Shown piece by piece: positions 18,187 to 27,265 of a DNA stretch of 64,000 nt. A program made the translations under genes and the position numbers. Every line of letters begins with the position of its first letter. Position 1 is the stretch's first letter. Under the pieces are notes generated by a model. That model was given only the letters and a program-made list of their open reading frames with translations. It made no database searches and was not told the DNA's origin. The DNA comes from Rhizobium glycinendophyticum (GTDB taxonomy: Bacteria; Pseudomonadota; Alphaproteobacteria; Rhizobiales; Rhizobiaceae). The stretch spans positions 186,001 to 250,000 of the forward strand of contig NZ_VFYP01000004.1 of NCBI RefSeq assembly GCF_006443685.1. Reading direction: 5' to 3'.

Positions 18187-18240
18187 AAATGCGTAGGCTT
18201 CGCCTACTCGCATTTCTGTTAGTAGATCGGCACGCCGATC
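18187..18240. repeat. Inverted repeats next to oriT
   Basis: Two perfect or near-perfect palindromes follow the nick: a double-stem AAATGCG...CGCATTT (18187-18215) enclosing GTAGGC-TTC-GCCTAC (18193-18207), and GATCGGC-AC-GCCGATC (18225-18240). They may bind TraC/TraD accessory proteins, or act as operators for the divergent tra promoters. Confidence 0.65.
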
Positions 18241-18295
18241 TGAACGACTCTGGCCGCGTGATCCATGTCATGCAGCAACAGAGGACAATCCAGAG

Positions 18296-18592
18296 ATGAA
18301 GAAGCCATCCTCCAAGATCCGCGAAGAAATCGCCAAACTCCAGGAGCAGCTCAAGCACGCGGAAACGAGAGAGGCAGAGCGCATCGGTCGCATCGCGCTT
18401 CGGGCAGGGCTTGGCGAGATCGAAATCGAGGAGACCAACCTTCAGGCGGCGTTCGAGGAATTGGCGAAGCGCTTTCGCGGAGGCAAACCCGGCACGAGCG
18501 GACGGAAAGGGGCAGGCGACAGCAGCACGGGCGGCGGGCAATCCGAGGCGCTCGCGTCTAGCAAGGCTTCGAGCGGCGCTGGCGAGGCTTGA
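18296..18592 (+). CDS. traC: Relaxosome accessory protein TraC
   Basis: 98 residues; very charged, with a helical N-terminal half ([24 protein letters not shown]) and a Gly/Ser-rich tail. TraC helps TraA act at oriT in Ti plasmids. The ATG at 18296 lies about 145 nt beyond the nick site. traD starts 4 nt after its stop, making a traC-traD-traG operon. Confidence 0.9.
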   Translation: MKKPSSKIREEIAKLQEQLKHAETREAERIGRIALRAGLGEIEIEETNLQAAFEELAKRFRGGKPGTSGRKGAGDSSTGGGQSEALASSKASSGAGEA

Positions 18593-18596
18593 GCGG

Positions 18597-18812
18597 ATGA
18601 GCAGGAACGCAACGTCCGACGCCCGAAAGAAGGACACGCGCGACAAGATCGAGCTTGGCGGCCTGATCGTCAAAGCCGGTCTCCGCTACGAGAAGCGGGC
18701 GCTTCTGCTCGGCGCTTTGCTGGATCTGCAGCGTCGGCTGAAGTCCGACGACAGTGAGCGAGCACGATTGATCGCGATGGGAGCGGAGGCGTTCGGCAAT
18801 GAAGGCGAATAA
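18597..18812 (+). CDS. traD: Conjugal transfer protein TraD
   Basis: 71 residues from ATG 18597 ([20 protein letters not shown]); the same frame is open further upstream but only inside traC. The conserved [25 protein letters not shown] segment matches rhizobial TraD, a small protein that works with TraC and the coupling protein. The last codons overlap the traG start by 14 nt. Confidence 0.9.
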   Translation: MSRNATSDARKKDTRDKIELGGLIVKAGLRYEKRALLLGALLDLQRRLKSDDSERARLIAMGAEAFGNEGE

Positions 18813-20733
18813 GATCGCTCTCGTCATTCTACCTGGGGTCATGATTGGCGCAGCGATGTTTGCGCTCACCGGCATTGAGACGTGGCTTGCCGGGTTCGGA
18901 AAGACCGAGGCGGCAAAGCTCGCGCTTGGACGGGCAGGGGTCGCGGCGCCATACTTGGCGGCTGCCGCCCTTGGCTTGATTTTCCTGTTCGTAACAGCCG
19001 GATCAGCCAGCATCCGTGCCGCGGGCATTGGTGCCACAATCGCAAACGCCGCAGTTATCCTGACAGCGTGCGTGCGGGAGGGAGTGCGGCTTGCAACACT
19101 TTCCTCGCAGGTACCGGCGGAGAAACCCGCACTGTCCTATCTAGATCCGTCGACCATGATCGGCGCGGCTGCAGCACTGATGTCTGGCTGTTTCGCAATG
19201 CGCGTAACGCTGGTTGGTAACGCCGCCTTCGCGCGGGCAGCACCGAAGCGCGTTACTGGCAGACGTGCCTTGCACGGCGAGGCTGACTGGATGACAATAG
19301 TCGAAGCCGCCAAGCTCTTCTCGGCCAGTGGCGGCATCGTAGTCGGCGAGCGGTACCGGGTCGACCGCGACGGTGTCGCCGGCGTTTCGTTCCGTGCCGA
19401 TAACAGCGAGACTTGGGGCGCCGGCGGCAAGTCCCCGCTGCTCTGCTTCGACGGATCGTTCGGTTCCTCGCATGGCATCGTCTTCGCCGGATCGGGTGGT
19501 TACAAGACGACCTCCGTTACGGTCCCGACAGCGCTCAAGTGGAGTGGCTCGCTCATCCTGCTCGATCCCTCGAACGAGGTCGCTCCCATGGTCTCGAGGC
19601 ATCGGGAAGAGGCTGGCCGTCGTGTACGGATCCTCGATCCGCGCAAACCCGCGACCGGCTTCAACGCCCTCGACTGGGTAGGTCAATTCGGCGGCACGAA
19701 GGAGGAGGACATCGCCTCGGTCGCATCGTGGATCATGAGTGATATCGGTCGCGCGAGCGGGGTCCGTGACGACTTCTTCCGTGCCTCAGGCCTGCAGCTC
19801 CTGACCGCGATCATCGCCGATGTTTGCCTCTCCGGGCATACGCCGAAGGAAAAGCAGACGCTCCGCCAGGTCCGAGCCAATCTTGCAGAGCCTGAGCCAC
19901 AGTTGCGCAAGCGCTTGCAGGAAATATACGACAATTCCGGCTCGGACTTCGTGAAGGAAAACGTCGCCGCCTTCGTCAACATGACGCCGGAAACCTTCTC
20001 CGGCGTCTATGCCAATGCCATCAAGGAGACGCATTGGCTCTCATACCAAAACTATGCAGCGCTCGTTTCAGGGTCGACATTCCGGACCGAAGACATTGCG
20101 TCGGGCAAAACGGACGTGTTCATCAATATCGACCTGAAGACGTTGGAGACCCACAGCGGAGTGGCACGCGTCGTGATCGGCTCGTTTCTGAACGCGATCT
20201 ACAACCGCGACAGCGCAATGGAAGGCCGCGCCCTCTTCCTCCTCGATGAGGTCGCCCGTCTCGGTTACTTGCGCATTTTGGAGACCGCCCGTGACGCCGG
20301 TCGCAAGTACGGCATCACGCTGACGATGATCTATCAGTCGATCGGCCAGCTGCGCGAAATCTATGGCGGGCGAGACGCATCGAGCAAATGGTTCGAGAGC
20401 GCGAGCTGGATCAGTTTTGCCGCCATCAACGATCCGGAAACCGCAGACTACATCTCTCGCCGCTGCGGCATGACGACGGTCGAGATCGATCAGGTCAGTC
20501 GCAGCTTCCAGTCGCGCGGGTCATCGCGGACAAGGTCGAAGCAACTGGCTGCTCGGCCACTCATCCAGCCACATGAAGTGCTGCGCATGAGGGCGGATGA
20601 GCAGATCGTGTTCACCGCGGGCAATGCGCCACTTAGATGCGGGCGCGCCATCTGGTTTCGGCGGAAGGATATGACAGCATGCGTTGAGCAGAGCAGGTTT
20701 TGGCGGCGCGAAGCGCCTGCAGACCAACAATGA
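18799..20733 (+). CDS. traG: Type IV coupling protein TraG
   Basis: VirD4/TraG-type ATPase that links the relaxosome to the secretion channel. 644 residues: two to three N-terminal membrane helices (about residues 5-25, 50-75, 110-135), Walker A SGGYKTTS at about residue 230, and Walker [13 protein letters not shown] at about residue 478, followed by a [14 protein letters not shown] motif. Length and order agree with Ti and pSym traG. Nothing coding is clearly linked behind it. Confidence 0.96.
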   Translation: MKANKIALVILPGVMIGAAMFALTGIETWLAGFGKTEAAKLALGRAGVAAPYLAAAALGLIFLFVTAGSASIRAAGIGATIANAAVILTACVREGVRLATLSSQVPAEKPALSYLDPSTMIGAAAALMSGCFAMRVTLVGNAAFARAAPKRVTGRRALHGEADWMTIVEAAKLFSASGGIVVGERYRVDRDGVAGVSFRADNSETWGAGGKSPLLCFDGSFGSSHGIVFAGSGGYKTTSVTVPTALKWSGSLILLDPSNEVAPMVSRHREEAGRRVRILDPRKPATGFNALDWVGQFGGTKEEDIASVASWIMSDIGRASGVRDDFFRASGLQLLTAIIADVCLSGHTPKEKQTLRQVRANLAEPEPQLRKRLQEIYDNSGSDFVKENVAAFVNMTPETFSGVYANAIKETHWLSYQNYAALVSGSTFRTEDIASGKTDVFINIDLKTLETHSGVARVVIGSFLNAIYNRDSAMEGRALFLLDEVARLGYLRILETARDAGRKYGITLTMIYQSIGQLREIYGGRDASSKWFESASWISFAAINDPETADYISRRCGMTTVEIDQVSRSFQSRGSSRTRSKQLAARPLIQPHEVLRMRADEQIVFTAGNAPLRCGRAIWFRRKDMTACVEQSRFWRREAPADQQ

Positions 20734-20902
20734 AGAGTATCGGAGAAATCAGCATAGCGACGACCGCCAGGGCGTGATTTCGGGAATTCTCGTCATGCTT
20801 CGGTCGGATAACGGGCAGCCGCGGGAGGCTCAGCATAGCGCCGCGCTAGCGGAAGCCGGGACCGACTGCCCCCGTCCGAGGCATTCTTCTTGAGAAGGTC
20901 GT

Positions 20903-21157
20903 CTACTCGTCGGAGACCCCTTCGGTCAGTCCGTTGAAAACCTCTATCATCGCGTTGGTGAAGGCTTGGCCGGGAGCGTTTCCCGCCAAGCGGACGTCTT
21001 CCTCGCAGCCACCGCTAGCAGCACGAGCAAGTTCATATCCCTGATCTGCGACGATCTGCTTGGCCACTTCGATCGTCCAAAGTCCGAAGTCTCCGCGGCT
21101 GTCGATCTGGATGGCGTCTTCCGTCTGCGTCTCCCGTGATGGTTCGTCGTCTTCTTT
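20903..21157 (-). pseudogene. Uncharacterised open frame lacking a normal start
   Basis: An 84-codon open frame ending at TAG 20903-20905, with protein-like composition (EDAIQIDSRGDFGLWTIEVA; ARAASGGCEEDVRLAGNAPG). It opens right after a TGA and has no ATG near its 5' end. An ATG in the neighbouring frame (at about 21161) would join it after a one-base shift (MKR then EDDEPSRE). I therefore read it as a small gene broken by a frameshift. Family unknown. Confidence 0.35.
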
Positions 21158-21310
21158 TCATGGGCGTTGCGCAACGACAAGCGTGAGACAACGATGTGGT
21201 GAGGCAACGGCCGACCTTAAGGGACCCAACGACCGTGCGCATCTACGCCAAGCCCGACGATAGTGCTCATCACCGATTGCGGCGGTCCGCTGTCGGCCCA
21301 AACCGGTCAC

Positions 21311-22044
21311 TCAGACGCTAACATGACTGCTGATCAATCCATCGGCGGCGAACCGATGAACGATAATCATGGGCGGATCGTTCACGGCAGGAACGCTAGG
21401 GCCTCCGAACCAAAGTGGGTTCGCGGGGCAGATCGAGCCGCAAATGTGAGTAGGAATCGCCGCCAGGGTCGCGCTCATAGGTCGGTGTACGTGACCGGAC
21501 GAGATTGCCAGTGGTCTAACGGAGCGCTGGTTCAAAAGTGCACTTAGCTTCTCTCGTCCCTGCGCGATGACCGCGTCAATCGGTGGAATTCCGCATGGAA
21601 CGACGTGGTGGTGCGTGAAAATGAATGTTGACTGTGCTCCCGGCAGATCCAGAGTTTGTTTCAGCCAGTCCAGATGTTGAGCTACGTCTCCGGCCGCCGA
21701 TCCATATAGGGTAGTGTCCAACCCTACCAACCGAATTCCGCCGAACTCGGCTCTGAAATGAATAGCTTCCCTGCTATCGACCTGACCGTAACGATTCGTA
21801 AATGCCGAGCTAAGCGCACGCCGATTGTCTGAATTTCCTGGAACCACCAAAATGGGACAATTTAGCTCGTTAAGGCGCCCCCCTATTTCAGGATATCCCT
21901 CGGTCCACCCTTATCGATGAGGTCTCAAGATACCACAACTGCATCAGGCTTGATTTCCGCCAGCCATGACACTGCACGAGTGAGACGCGACAAATTTTCG
22001 TTGCCCGGCGCAGCGTGGATATCGGAAATTTGCGCAACAATCAT
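21311..22044 (-). pseudogene. Icc-like metallophosphoesterase, disrupted
   Basis: Calcineurin-type phosphoesterase related to cyclic-nucleotide phosphodiesterases. Pieces in order: MIVAQISDIHAAPGNEN (D-x-H motif, start 22044), KPDAVVVS, then a TGA where the Gly of the GD motif belongs, DLIDKGG, a frameshift near 21890, EGYPEIGGRLNELNCPILVV, PGNSDN, FTHHHVVPCG and SGHVHRP. All metal-binding motifs are recognisable, so decay is recent. The C terminus (SSHVSV, stop at 21311) is intact. Non-functional unless both lesions are sequencing errors. Confidence 0.75.
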
Positions 22045-22380
22045 CTTGCACCTCGTAAACTCGCTGTCCCACCGTAGGGCCGAATACCTGTCGGCGGAAG
22101 ATGCCGTCGAGCCGAGCGATAATTCTCTATCGGATTGAGACAAGTCAGCTTATGACCGCATTTGGCGCGAAGCCGCCGGACTTTTAGCCTGCGGGAGGAT
22201 CGTGACCCGAATGGGCGAAGACCGAACGCGGGCTTCGTTCGCGCGATCGAATAGAGCCGTGCGCCGGAGGCGGACCGCCAAAACACGATTGCGTTGCCAG
22301 ATCACGATCATGAATCGATGGCACCGGAACGATTCAAAACTCTCGTTGGACGGCACTTTCCAGAAACACGATCATGTCAG

Positions 22381-22608
22381 CATGATCAACCGCCCTATTA
22401 CCTTTATGTCGAGCGGACAGACCTGACGCAAAACATGGCCCGCTTCTATGCGATGTTCATGGAGCCAAACCTGTTCGGGGAGGCTTGCCTGATGTGATGT
22501 TCGGGTCGTATCGGAACGAGCGGGCAACGATGAGCCCATTTTGAAACCGAGCGTGAAGCCGTCGGTCTGTTTCTCAAACTCCTCCGACAGAAAAAGCGCC
22601 GCGGCTAA
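22381..22608 (+). pseudogene. WGR-domain protein remnant
   Basis: The first piece reads HDQPPYYLYVERTDLTQNMA, then FYAMFMEPNLFGEACL in one frame and stops at about 22495. In another frame, from about 22504, it continues GRIGTSGQR-stop-AHFETEREAVGLFLKLLRQKKRRG and ends at 22608. These are the two halves of a WGR domain with the central WG lost, one frameshift and one nonsense codon. WGR proteins of this size are common on rhizobial plasmids. No intact start was found; the frame is open back to 22294. Confidence 0.7.
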
Positions 22609-22673
22609 TCAGCCGTGGCCCGAAAAACGCGCGCCGGCAACTGATTTGAGACTCGTGAACTTGAAGGATAGGA

Positions 22674-23165
22674 ATGAAGACGAGATCAGAAGTGGGTGCT
22701 GATAGGCGAGTGTCGAGATCGATAGGATTAACCTTGCTCGCGCTAGTCGCAGCTTTTCCAGCCTTCAACGCGTCAATTAGGAATTCAGCTTACGCGAGCG
22801 ACAACAGATCCAAGGTAAGCCTGCAATTCCATAAATGCGCAACAGGCTCGCGCGACGCGTGCGTCGTCGACGGAGACACGATCTGGTTCAAGGGCCAGAA
22901 GATCCGTATCGCCGATATCGACACACCGGAGGTGAGTGAACCGAAGTGCTCATCGGAGCTGGCACTTGGCAACCGCGCCACAGACAGGATGCTCGAGCTG
23001 ATAAACGAGGGTCCATTCGAGATCAAAGCGTGGCCCGGCCGTGATACCGACCGATATGGCCGGAAGCTTCGCGTCCTGATCAGAGACGGCCGCAGCCTTG
23101 GCGATATTCTCGTGTCGGAAGGCCTCGCCAGGACCTGGGGCGGCCGACGAGAGCCATGGTGCTGA
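22674..23165 (+). CDS. Secreted thermonuclease-like (SNc) protein
   Basis: 163 residues; staphylococcal-nuclease-homology domain preceded by an N-terminal hydrophobic segment (IGLTLLALVAAFPAFNA), so probably exported. Family motifs are CVVDGDTIWFKGQKIRIADI, DTPEV, and the DRYGRKLRVL plus SLGDILVSEGLAR block. The Asp and Arg residues of the Ca-dependent active site (DGDT, RIADIDTPE, DRYGR) are present. It is on the plus strand, alone, in the leading region of the plasmid. A nuclease role is likely but not certain. Confidence 0.85.
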   Translation: MKTRSEVGADRRVSRSIGLTLLALVAAFPAFNASIRNSAYASDNRSKVSLQFHKCATGSRDACVVDGDTIWFKGQKIRIADIDTPEVSEPKCSSELALGNRATDRMLELINEGPFEIKAWPGRDTDRYGRKLRVLIRDGRSLGDILVSEGLARTWGGRREPWC

Positions 23166-23174
23166 GGCAGGAAA

Positions 23175-23198
23175 ACCGGCCCGGCGTGCCGGGCCGGT
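23175..23198 (-). terminator. Rho-independent terminator
   Basis: Perfect 11-bp stem ACCGGCCCGGC/GCCGGGCCGGT with a 2-nt loop, followed by TTTT on the minus strand. It sits 7 nt behind the minus-strand small pseudogene and 10 nt behind the thermonuclease-like gene, so it can serve both converging units. Confidence 0.8.
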
Positions 23199-23204
23199 AG
23201 AGCG

Positions 23205-23378
23205 TTAGCGCCGTCGGTTCCAGTCGGTCTCGAAATTCACCTCGATCTCGACGAAGAACGGGATCTTGATCGCGATCTCCAAACCGACTTTGTATTTGCG
23301 GAGAAAATGACAGGTCACCTTGGCGAGGGTGCCAAGCCGGCGGCCGGTGGCAGTCAAGAAGTCGGTTAGCTGTTACAT
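23205..23378 (-). pseudogene. Small conserved-looking gene with stop at codon 2
   Basis: A CGGAGAAATC ribosome site precedes ATG 23378, but the next codon is TAA. After it, 55 codons remain open in the same frame (QLTDFLTATGRRLGTLAKVT, then KYKVGLEIAIKIPFFVEIEV, then NFETDWNRRR). A CAA or GAA to TAA change would explain it. Unless a downstream TTG is used, the gene is dead. Family unknown; it is followed by a strong terminator. Confidence 0.5.
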
Positions 23379-23642
23379 ATGATTTCTCCGGTCGATTGCG
23401 TTTCGTCGCGGGGTGAAATGCGGATCGGGAAGGAGTGCCGCACCGAGCACGGCCGAAGCGCAGCGGAGGACCTGAGGTTGGCTGAATTTTGCTGCGCGAG
23501 GAGCCAAAGGCTAAGGAAACTTCTGCCGGCATCAGGTTGCGGCGGGACGCACGATCCGCATCATTCCCAATGTCGATGAAATGGGATCGACAGGAGAATT
23601 GCGGCAGCTCGACTTCGAAGACGACGGACGATGGAAACCGCC

Positions 23643-23813
23643 TCAGAAAGGCGGTTCGCTTTCTGCAAGGCCGTCCAGCTCTGCGCCCGCGACAATCAGC
23701 TCTGCCTGAGCCATTTCGAGCTCGGCCTCGATCTGGCGGCGCTCGACGCTATCGACAGCGTTGCGCAGCTCGGCCCGCAGTTCTTCGATCTGGATTTCGA
23801 GTTCGTAGGTCAT
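23643..23813 (-). CDS. 56-aa coiled-coil protein
   Basis: A short gene, MTYELEIQIEELRAELRNAV..., running to LDGLAESEPPF, almost wholly one heptad-patterned acidic helix. ATG 23813 has a CAGGAGACG ribosome site 5-9 nt upstream. No family recognised; it is likely a dimeric or partner-binding peptide. It lies on the minus strand with the other leading-region genes, downstream of DUF736. Confidence 0.6.
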   Translation of the reverse strand: MTYELEIQIEELRAELRNAVDSVERRQIEAELEMAQAELIVAGAELDGLAESEPPF

Positions 23814-24044
23814 CTTCGTCTCCTGACGTTTGTGAACGATGACCGTCGGGTCCGAGAGGCGATGGCGGGGTCAGGGATCGCGCCAGCGACCGGCAGAGCC
23901 GGGAGTGGGGGAGCCGATTTGCGGAAGCTGCCCTCGAGGGCAGGTGAAGCAAATTGGGGGAACCGCTCATCCTTGAGGCCGGTGTCGCCGCTTGGCACAA
24001 TCATGCATTCTGAGCAGCTTCCCCGTTCACCATATGCCACCAAA

Positions 24045-24079
24045 AAAGCCGGACCTGGCTCGATGCCAGATCCGGCTTT
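24045..24079 (-). terminator. Rho-independent terminator behind DUF736
   Basis: A 15-bp stem (AAAGCCGGACCTGGC / GCCAGATCCGGCTTT, one mismatch) with a 5-nt loop, then six T on the minus strand. It lies 54 nt beyond the DUF736 stop. Confidence 0.85.
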
Positions 24080-24132
24080 GACTTATCGGCAGGAAAGAAG
24101 GCCCCGCCGATGGCGGAGCCTCGAGATCCTGA

Positions 24133-24441
24133 TCAGTCGCGGTTCGGGCGGGACCAGATGAGCTGGAGGCCTTCCTCGCCTTCGACCTCGGCGAGCGTTG
24201 CGTAGATCGGAGCCGGGAAGCTCGGATCGTCGAGCTTGACCGAGAGGTAGTCGCGGCCCTGCTCGGAGGTCTTCTGCCAGGCGGCGCCGAGTTCGACGCT
24301 CCCGGCATAGACGCGGAACTGCGGGCCTTTGTCGGAGGGGTTCTCGACCCGGGCGATGCGTGCCTTGACGTTGAGGGCGAGCGTGCGAATGGAGCCGGTG
24401 AAGCCGTTTTCGGTGGAGGTGAAGGTGCCGATGGTAGCCAT
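24133..24441 (-). CDS. DUF736 family protein
   Basis: 102 residues from ATG 24441: [20 protein letters not shown], then the family [13 protein letters not shown] and [20 protein letters not shown] blocks. DUF736 proteins are small single-domain proteins very common on rhizobial plasmids and ICEs; function unknown. The N-terminal position and length match the family, and the frame upstream to 24558 is non-homologous. It has its own terminator, and its leader lies in a very long imperfect palindrome (24482-24683). Confidence 0.9.
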   Translation of the reverse strand: MATIGTFTSTENGFTGSIRTLALNVKARIARVENPSDKGPQFRVYAGSVELGAAWQKTSEQGRDYLSVKLDDPSFPAPIYATLAEVEGEEGLQLIWSRPNRD

Positions 24442-24481
24442 TGTCGTATTCCTTTTCTCAAGTTCGGGCCGCGCCCATCGC

Positions 24482-24683
24482 GGCCTCGATGGCAGTCGAC
24501 AAGACCGGAGACGATCGGGCCGCACCTGATAAGGCCGCAATGCAATGGAGGGCGGCAAGTCGCAGATTTGTTAGTGGGCGAGGAGGGGACCACAGGTCGC
24601 CGGGGTAAGAAATCTGAGCCTTGTCGTTGCGGGAAGACGATCGAGGCGCAGCCGGTCTCCGGTCAGACATGCCCCATCGAGCC
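24482..24683. promoter_or_regulatory. Extended nested palindrome upstream of DUF736
   Basis: Five pairs of arms share one centre near 24585: GGCCTCGATGGCA/TGCCCCATCGAGCC (24482/24670), GACCGGAGAC/GTCTCCGGTC (24503/24655), CCGCAA/TTGCGG (24535/24627), CAAG/CTTG (24556/24620) and CAGATTT/AAATCTG (24563/24610). A single strand of this DNA could fold into an interrupted 200-nt stem. I propose a promoter active in single-stranded form, or a protein-binding structure. Confidence 0.5.
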
Positions 24684-24900
24684 CGCAGATGGGCTGCCGG
24701 AAACTCTGTCGTGAAGGGATATGGCAATGGCGCTCACCGCCTTTGCTCATGGGAAGAGTGGCAACCCGGCTTATGCTCCGCCCGTACAGGCGTCGGAGTC
24801 CGCCTCGGTTGGGGAATGGGTCCCGTGCGAACGTCGTCCGACTTGCCTGCCATGCCCGGTGCGATATCGTCGCGCTCGCGAATCGCAGCCTGGAGGATCA

Positions 24901-25074
24901 ATGCGTCAGCAGACCAAGCCGTTCATCATTGAGCGCAAACCTTCCCGCAAACCGAAGCCAGACACTCAAAAACCGTCGATCTGGGGACGGCTGGATGCAG
25001 ACATCGCACAGGGTCTCCAAGATCAGCGTGATATGGAACAAGCGGCCGCCACCGGTGGTGACGACCACGCCTGA
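24901..25074 (+). CDS. 57-aa hypothetical protein
   Basis: MRQQTKPFIIERKPSRKPKP..., with KPSIWGRLDADIAQGLQDQ in the middle and an acidic end. ATG 24901 follows a GGAGG site 4-8 nt upstream. The basic N terminus and short acidic tail suggest a nucleic-acid- or protein-binding peptide; no family recognised. It converges with the ArdC-like gene, the two stop codons being 3 nt apart. Confidence 0.6.
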   Translation: MRQQTKPFIIERKPSRKPKPDTQKPSIWGRLDADIAQGLQDQRDMEQAAATGGDDHA

Positions 25075-25077
25075 CCT

Positions 25078-26001
25078 TCAGGCCGCAGCCTTCAGATCCG
25101 CCTCTGGCTGCAGGGAATGCAGGAAGCTCACCGCGCGCTGCGCGTGAGCCGCCGCCTGGAAGATGGCCCGCTTGTCGTTGGCAAGGACCGATAGCCAGGA
25201 CTGCAGGTAGGACGCGTGATCGGGCCGTGGCTCAAGCTCCGGAGCGATGCCAAGGTCGGCGCAAAGGAAGCAACTGCCGAGCTCGGCGATGAGCTCTTCA
25301 CGGGCTCGTTCTGTCCGATCCTTTGCATAGCGCGACAGGTCACGGCCGACGCGGCCCTCGGCTGCTGTCCAGTGCGTCGCCTCATGGCTGAGGACGGCCG
25401 CGTATCCAGCAGCATCGCGAAACGCCTCGAAGGGCGGCATCTGGATGTAGTCCATGACGGGTGAGTAGTAGGCCTGACTGCCGCCGTGCCGGATGACTGC
25501 GCCCGTCGCGTTAATAAAGCGATCGGCGCTCTCAATACGCCCGACAGGATCCCGCATCGTGGCCGGCGGGGTATAATAGATGTCTGGCAGGCCATCGATC
25601 TGCTCTATATTGAACACCGAATACGCCTTCAGGAACGGGATTTCCCGGTCGACATCGTTGCCATTCCCGTCAGCCACCGCCTTGGTGAACCGACTGGCGA
25701 AGACCACCGTCGAGCCCGTTTCGCCCTTTCGCACCGCTCCGCCCAGTTCGAGAGCCTGCTTGAATGTCATCCACATCGAGGAGGAGAAGCCGCGCGACAG
25801 CTGCGCCGACCACAACAAGAGCACGTTCATGCCGGAGTAGGGCAGGCCGTTATGGCGCACCGGCCGGGTAATCCGGTCACTGGTGTTGGCGGCGCTCCAC
25901 GGCTTCATCCAGGGGCGCACGCCCTGTCCGAGATCCTCGACGATCCGGTCGGTGATCCGCGTGTAGATGTCGATGCGATCCGCTTCCGTTTTCCTGGTCA
26001 T
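25078..26001 (-). CDS. ardC: ArdC-like antirestriction protein (zincin fold)
   Basis: 307 residues. The N-terminal ssDNA-binding domain (about 1-130: RPWMKPW, RHNGLPYSGMNVLLLWSAQ, FASRFTK) is followed by a zinc-peptidase domain with HEATH (the HExxH motif, about residue 210) and a downstream Glu (REELIAELGSCFL). In the IncW plasmid pSa, ArdC protects incoming single-stranded DNA from restriction. On this plasmid it lies in the leading region, on the strand whose template would be the incoming DNA, and behind a long palindrome. The symbol is given by family; exact orthology is not proven. Confidence 0.88.
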   Translation of the reverse strand: MTRKTEADRIDIYTRITDRIVEDLGQGVRPWMKPWSAANTSDRITRPVRHNGLPYSGMNVLLLWSAQLSRGFSSSMWMTFKQALELGGAVRKGETGSTVVFASRFTKAVADGNGNDVDREIPFLKAYSVFNIEQIDGLPDIYYTPPATMRDPVGRIESADRFINATGAVIRHGGSQAYYSPVMDYIQMPPFEAFRDAAGYAAVLSHEATHWTAAEGRVGRDLSRYAKDRTERAREELIAELGSCFLCADLGIAPELEPRPDHASYLQSWLSVLANDKRAIFQAAAHAQRAVSFLHSLQPEADLKAAA

Positions 26002-26040
26002 GGCTTCTTCTCCTTATCTCAAGACCGCGCCTGTCGCGGT

Positions 26041-26166
26041 CCGTCACGGAGGTCCGAAGCCAGGAGCCGATGGTGCGCCCATGCACCGGAACGGCCGCAA
26101 CAGCGTGGAGGACGGCAAAGCCGTTGCATGGGCGCCCGGCTCCTGCAGGACCGCCGAGCGGGACGG
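26041..26166. promoter_or_regulatory. Extended nested palindrome upstream of ardC
   Basis: Arms with a common centre near 26104: CCGTC/GACGG (26041/26162), GGTCC/GGACC (26051/26148), CAGGAGCCG/CGGCTCCTG (26061/26137), GCGCCCATGCA/TGCATGGGCGC (26075/26125) and ACGGC/GCCGT (26091/26120). The 5' end lies 40 nt upstream of the ATG. A candidate ssDNA promoter, as for DUF736. Confidence 0.55.
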
Positions 26167-26252
26167 GCCACGATAGCGCACGTCTTCAGCCTTCATTTTC
26201 GACACAAGAAAAGGCCGGCGCTGCAGGCGCTGGCCTCGGGGGGAAGAATGAG

Positions 26253-26271
26253 GGCGGGGCGTTGCCCCGCC
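26253..26271 (-). terminator. Hairpin behind the 195-aa gene
   Basis: Perfect stem GGCGGGGC-GTT-GCCCCGCC, 8 nt beyond the stop of the minus-strand gene. A second, less regular hairpin (AGGCC...GGCCT) lies 15-30 nt further downstream. The T run is weak. Confidence 0.6.
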
Positions 26272-26278
26272 GATGGTG

Positions 26279-26866
26279 TCATCCGAGAGCAGTCATCTGA
26301 GCTTCGGCCGCCTTGCGGTCGAGCGATGCGCCGGGGTTCTCGACCGGGCGGTCGAACGGCTTCCAGCTCTCACCGACAACCTGTTCGTAGGCGGCCACAG
26401 CCCCTTCGGCCGCCATTCGCAGCGCGTGGGACTGGACACCCATGTCGGCGGCGAATTCGCGCTTGCGCTGGGCGGCGCTGCCATAGCCTACCGGACCGTC
26501 GAGGTCTTCGTCGCGGGCGTCATTCGATGCCTTGGCGGTAGCGTCACGCGCCTCTGTGACGGCGCGGGAGTAGAATTGCCCGGCGCCATGCGCGGATCCG
26601 ACGAAGGCCCCGACAATGCGCTGGAGATGGATCTGCATCGCCTTGTCGCCGAGGCCTTCGGACAGGCTTTCGGCGGTCTCGACGATCAGCCGCTCATGCA
26701 GGCTGCGGATGCCATCGCTGTCGATGACTGCCGTGCCGAAGCTTGTCGCAATCTTGGACGCTTGGGTGGCGTCGGGGCAGGAGAGGCGGACCATTTCGAG
26801 GGTGGTAGAACGGCGAGATTGCGAGACCCGTGCGTTTGAGCGATTTGGGGTAGAGGCCTTGGCCAT
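26279..26866 (-). CDS. Conserved hypothetical plasmid protein (195 aa)
   Basis: From ATG 26866 (MAKASTPNRSNARVSQSRRS). The basic N terminus is followed by a mainly helical protein (LVIVETAESLSEGL-type stretches, QMHLQRIVGAFVGSAHGAG). No domain recognised. The start is preferred over an upstream ATG at 26932 because that part is low-complexity and lacks a ribosome site; GGAAGGAAC lies just before 26866. It has a private leader palindrome and terminator, so it is probably monocistronic. Confidence 0.7.
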   Translation of the reverse strand: MAKASTPNRSNARVSQSRRSTTLEMVRLSCPDATQASKIATSFGTAVIDSDGIRSLHERLIVETAESLSEGLGDKAMQIHLQRIVGAFVGSAHGAGQFYSRAVTEARDATAKASNDARDEDLDGPVGYGSAAQRKREFAADMGVQSHALRMAAEGAVAAYEQVVGESWKPFDRPVENPGASLDRKAAEAQMTALG

Positions 26867-26936
26867 GTCTGTTCCTTCCTTGGCTTCCGAAGCGGTTCCG
26901 GCCCGTGCCGGTCTGCCCTTCGATGCGGGCACTCAA

Positions 26937-27111
26937 GAACCGGCAAGGGACGGACGGCTTCACAGGTTCGATCCGACCGAGCCAGCAGGGCAGGTTTGCG
27001 GGGCCAGCAGGTCTTGACCTGAGCAGGCCCGCAAGCCTGCCCTCGCGCAAAGAGGTTGGATCGGCCGCGCCGCGGCGCGCTAGCGGCCTTGAAACGACCG
27101 GCCGCCGGTTC
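26937..27111. promoter_or_regulatory. Extended nested palindrome upstream of the 195-aa gene
   Basis: Centre near 27015. Arms: GAACCGGC/GCCGGTTC (26937/27104), CGATCC/GGATCG (26969/27058), AGGGCAGG/CCTGCCCT (26987/27036), TTGCGGG/CCCGCAA (26996/27028) and the inner CAGGTC-TT-GACCTG (27008-27021). The inner 57 nt alone form an almost unbroken stem. Same architecture as the ardC and DUF736 leaders. Confidence 0.55.
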
Positions 27112-27265
27112 AGACCGCAACGAAAAAGAAGGGCAGTCCGGCACGGATCAGTTTTCAGATGCATACCAACGAGGGACCATATGGGCCGAGCCCGCCACCC
27201 AGGGAGATGCCGTGGCCGCAAGCTGACTAGATGCCACCCAACGCACATTCCCGTTAGAGGTCCGC

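Noticed and set aside
18041..18295. A canonical tra box between traA and traC
   Set aside because: No TGCA-N4-TGCA pattern is present in this gap; only other inverted repeats were found.
20633..20836. A short minus-strand frame with a hydrophobic stretch at the end of traG
   Set aside because: Overlaps the traG C terminus and has no ribosome site; the hydrophobic look comes from reading the complement.
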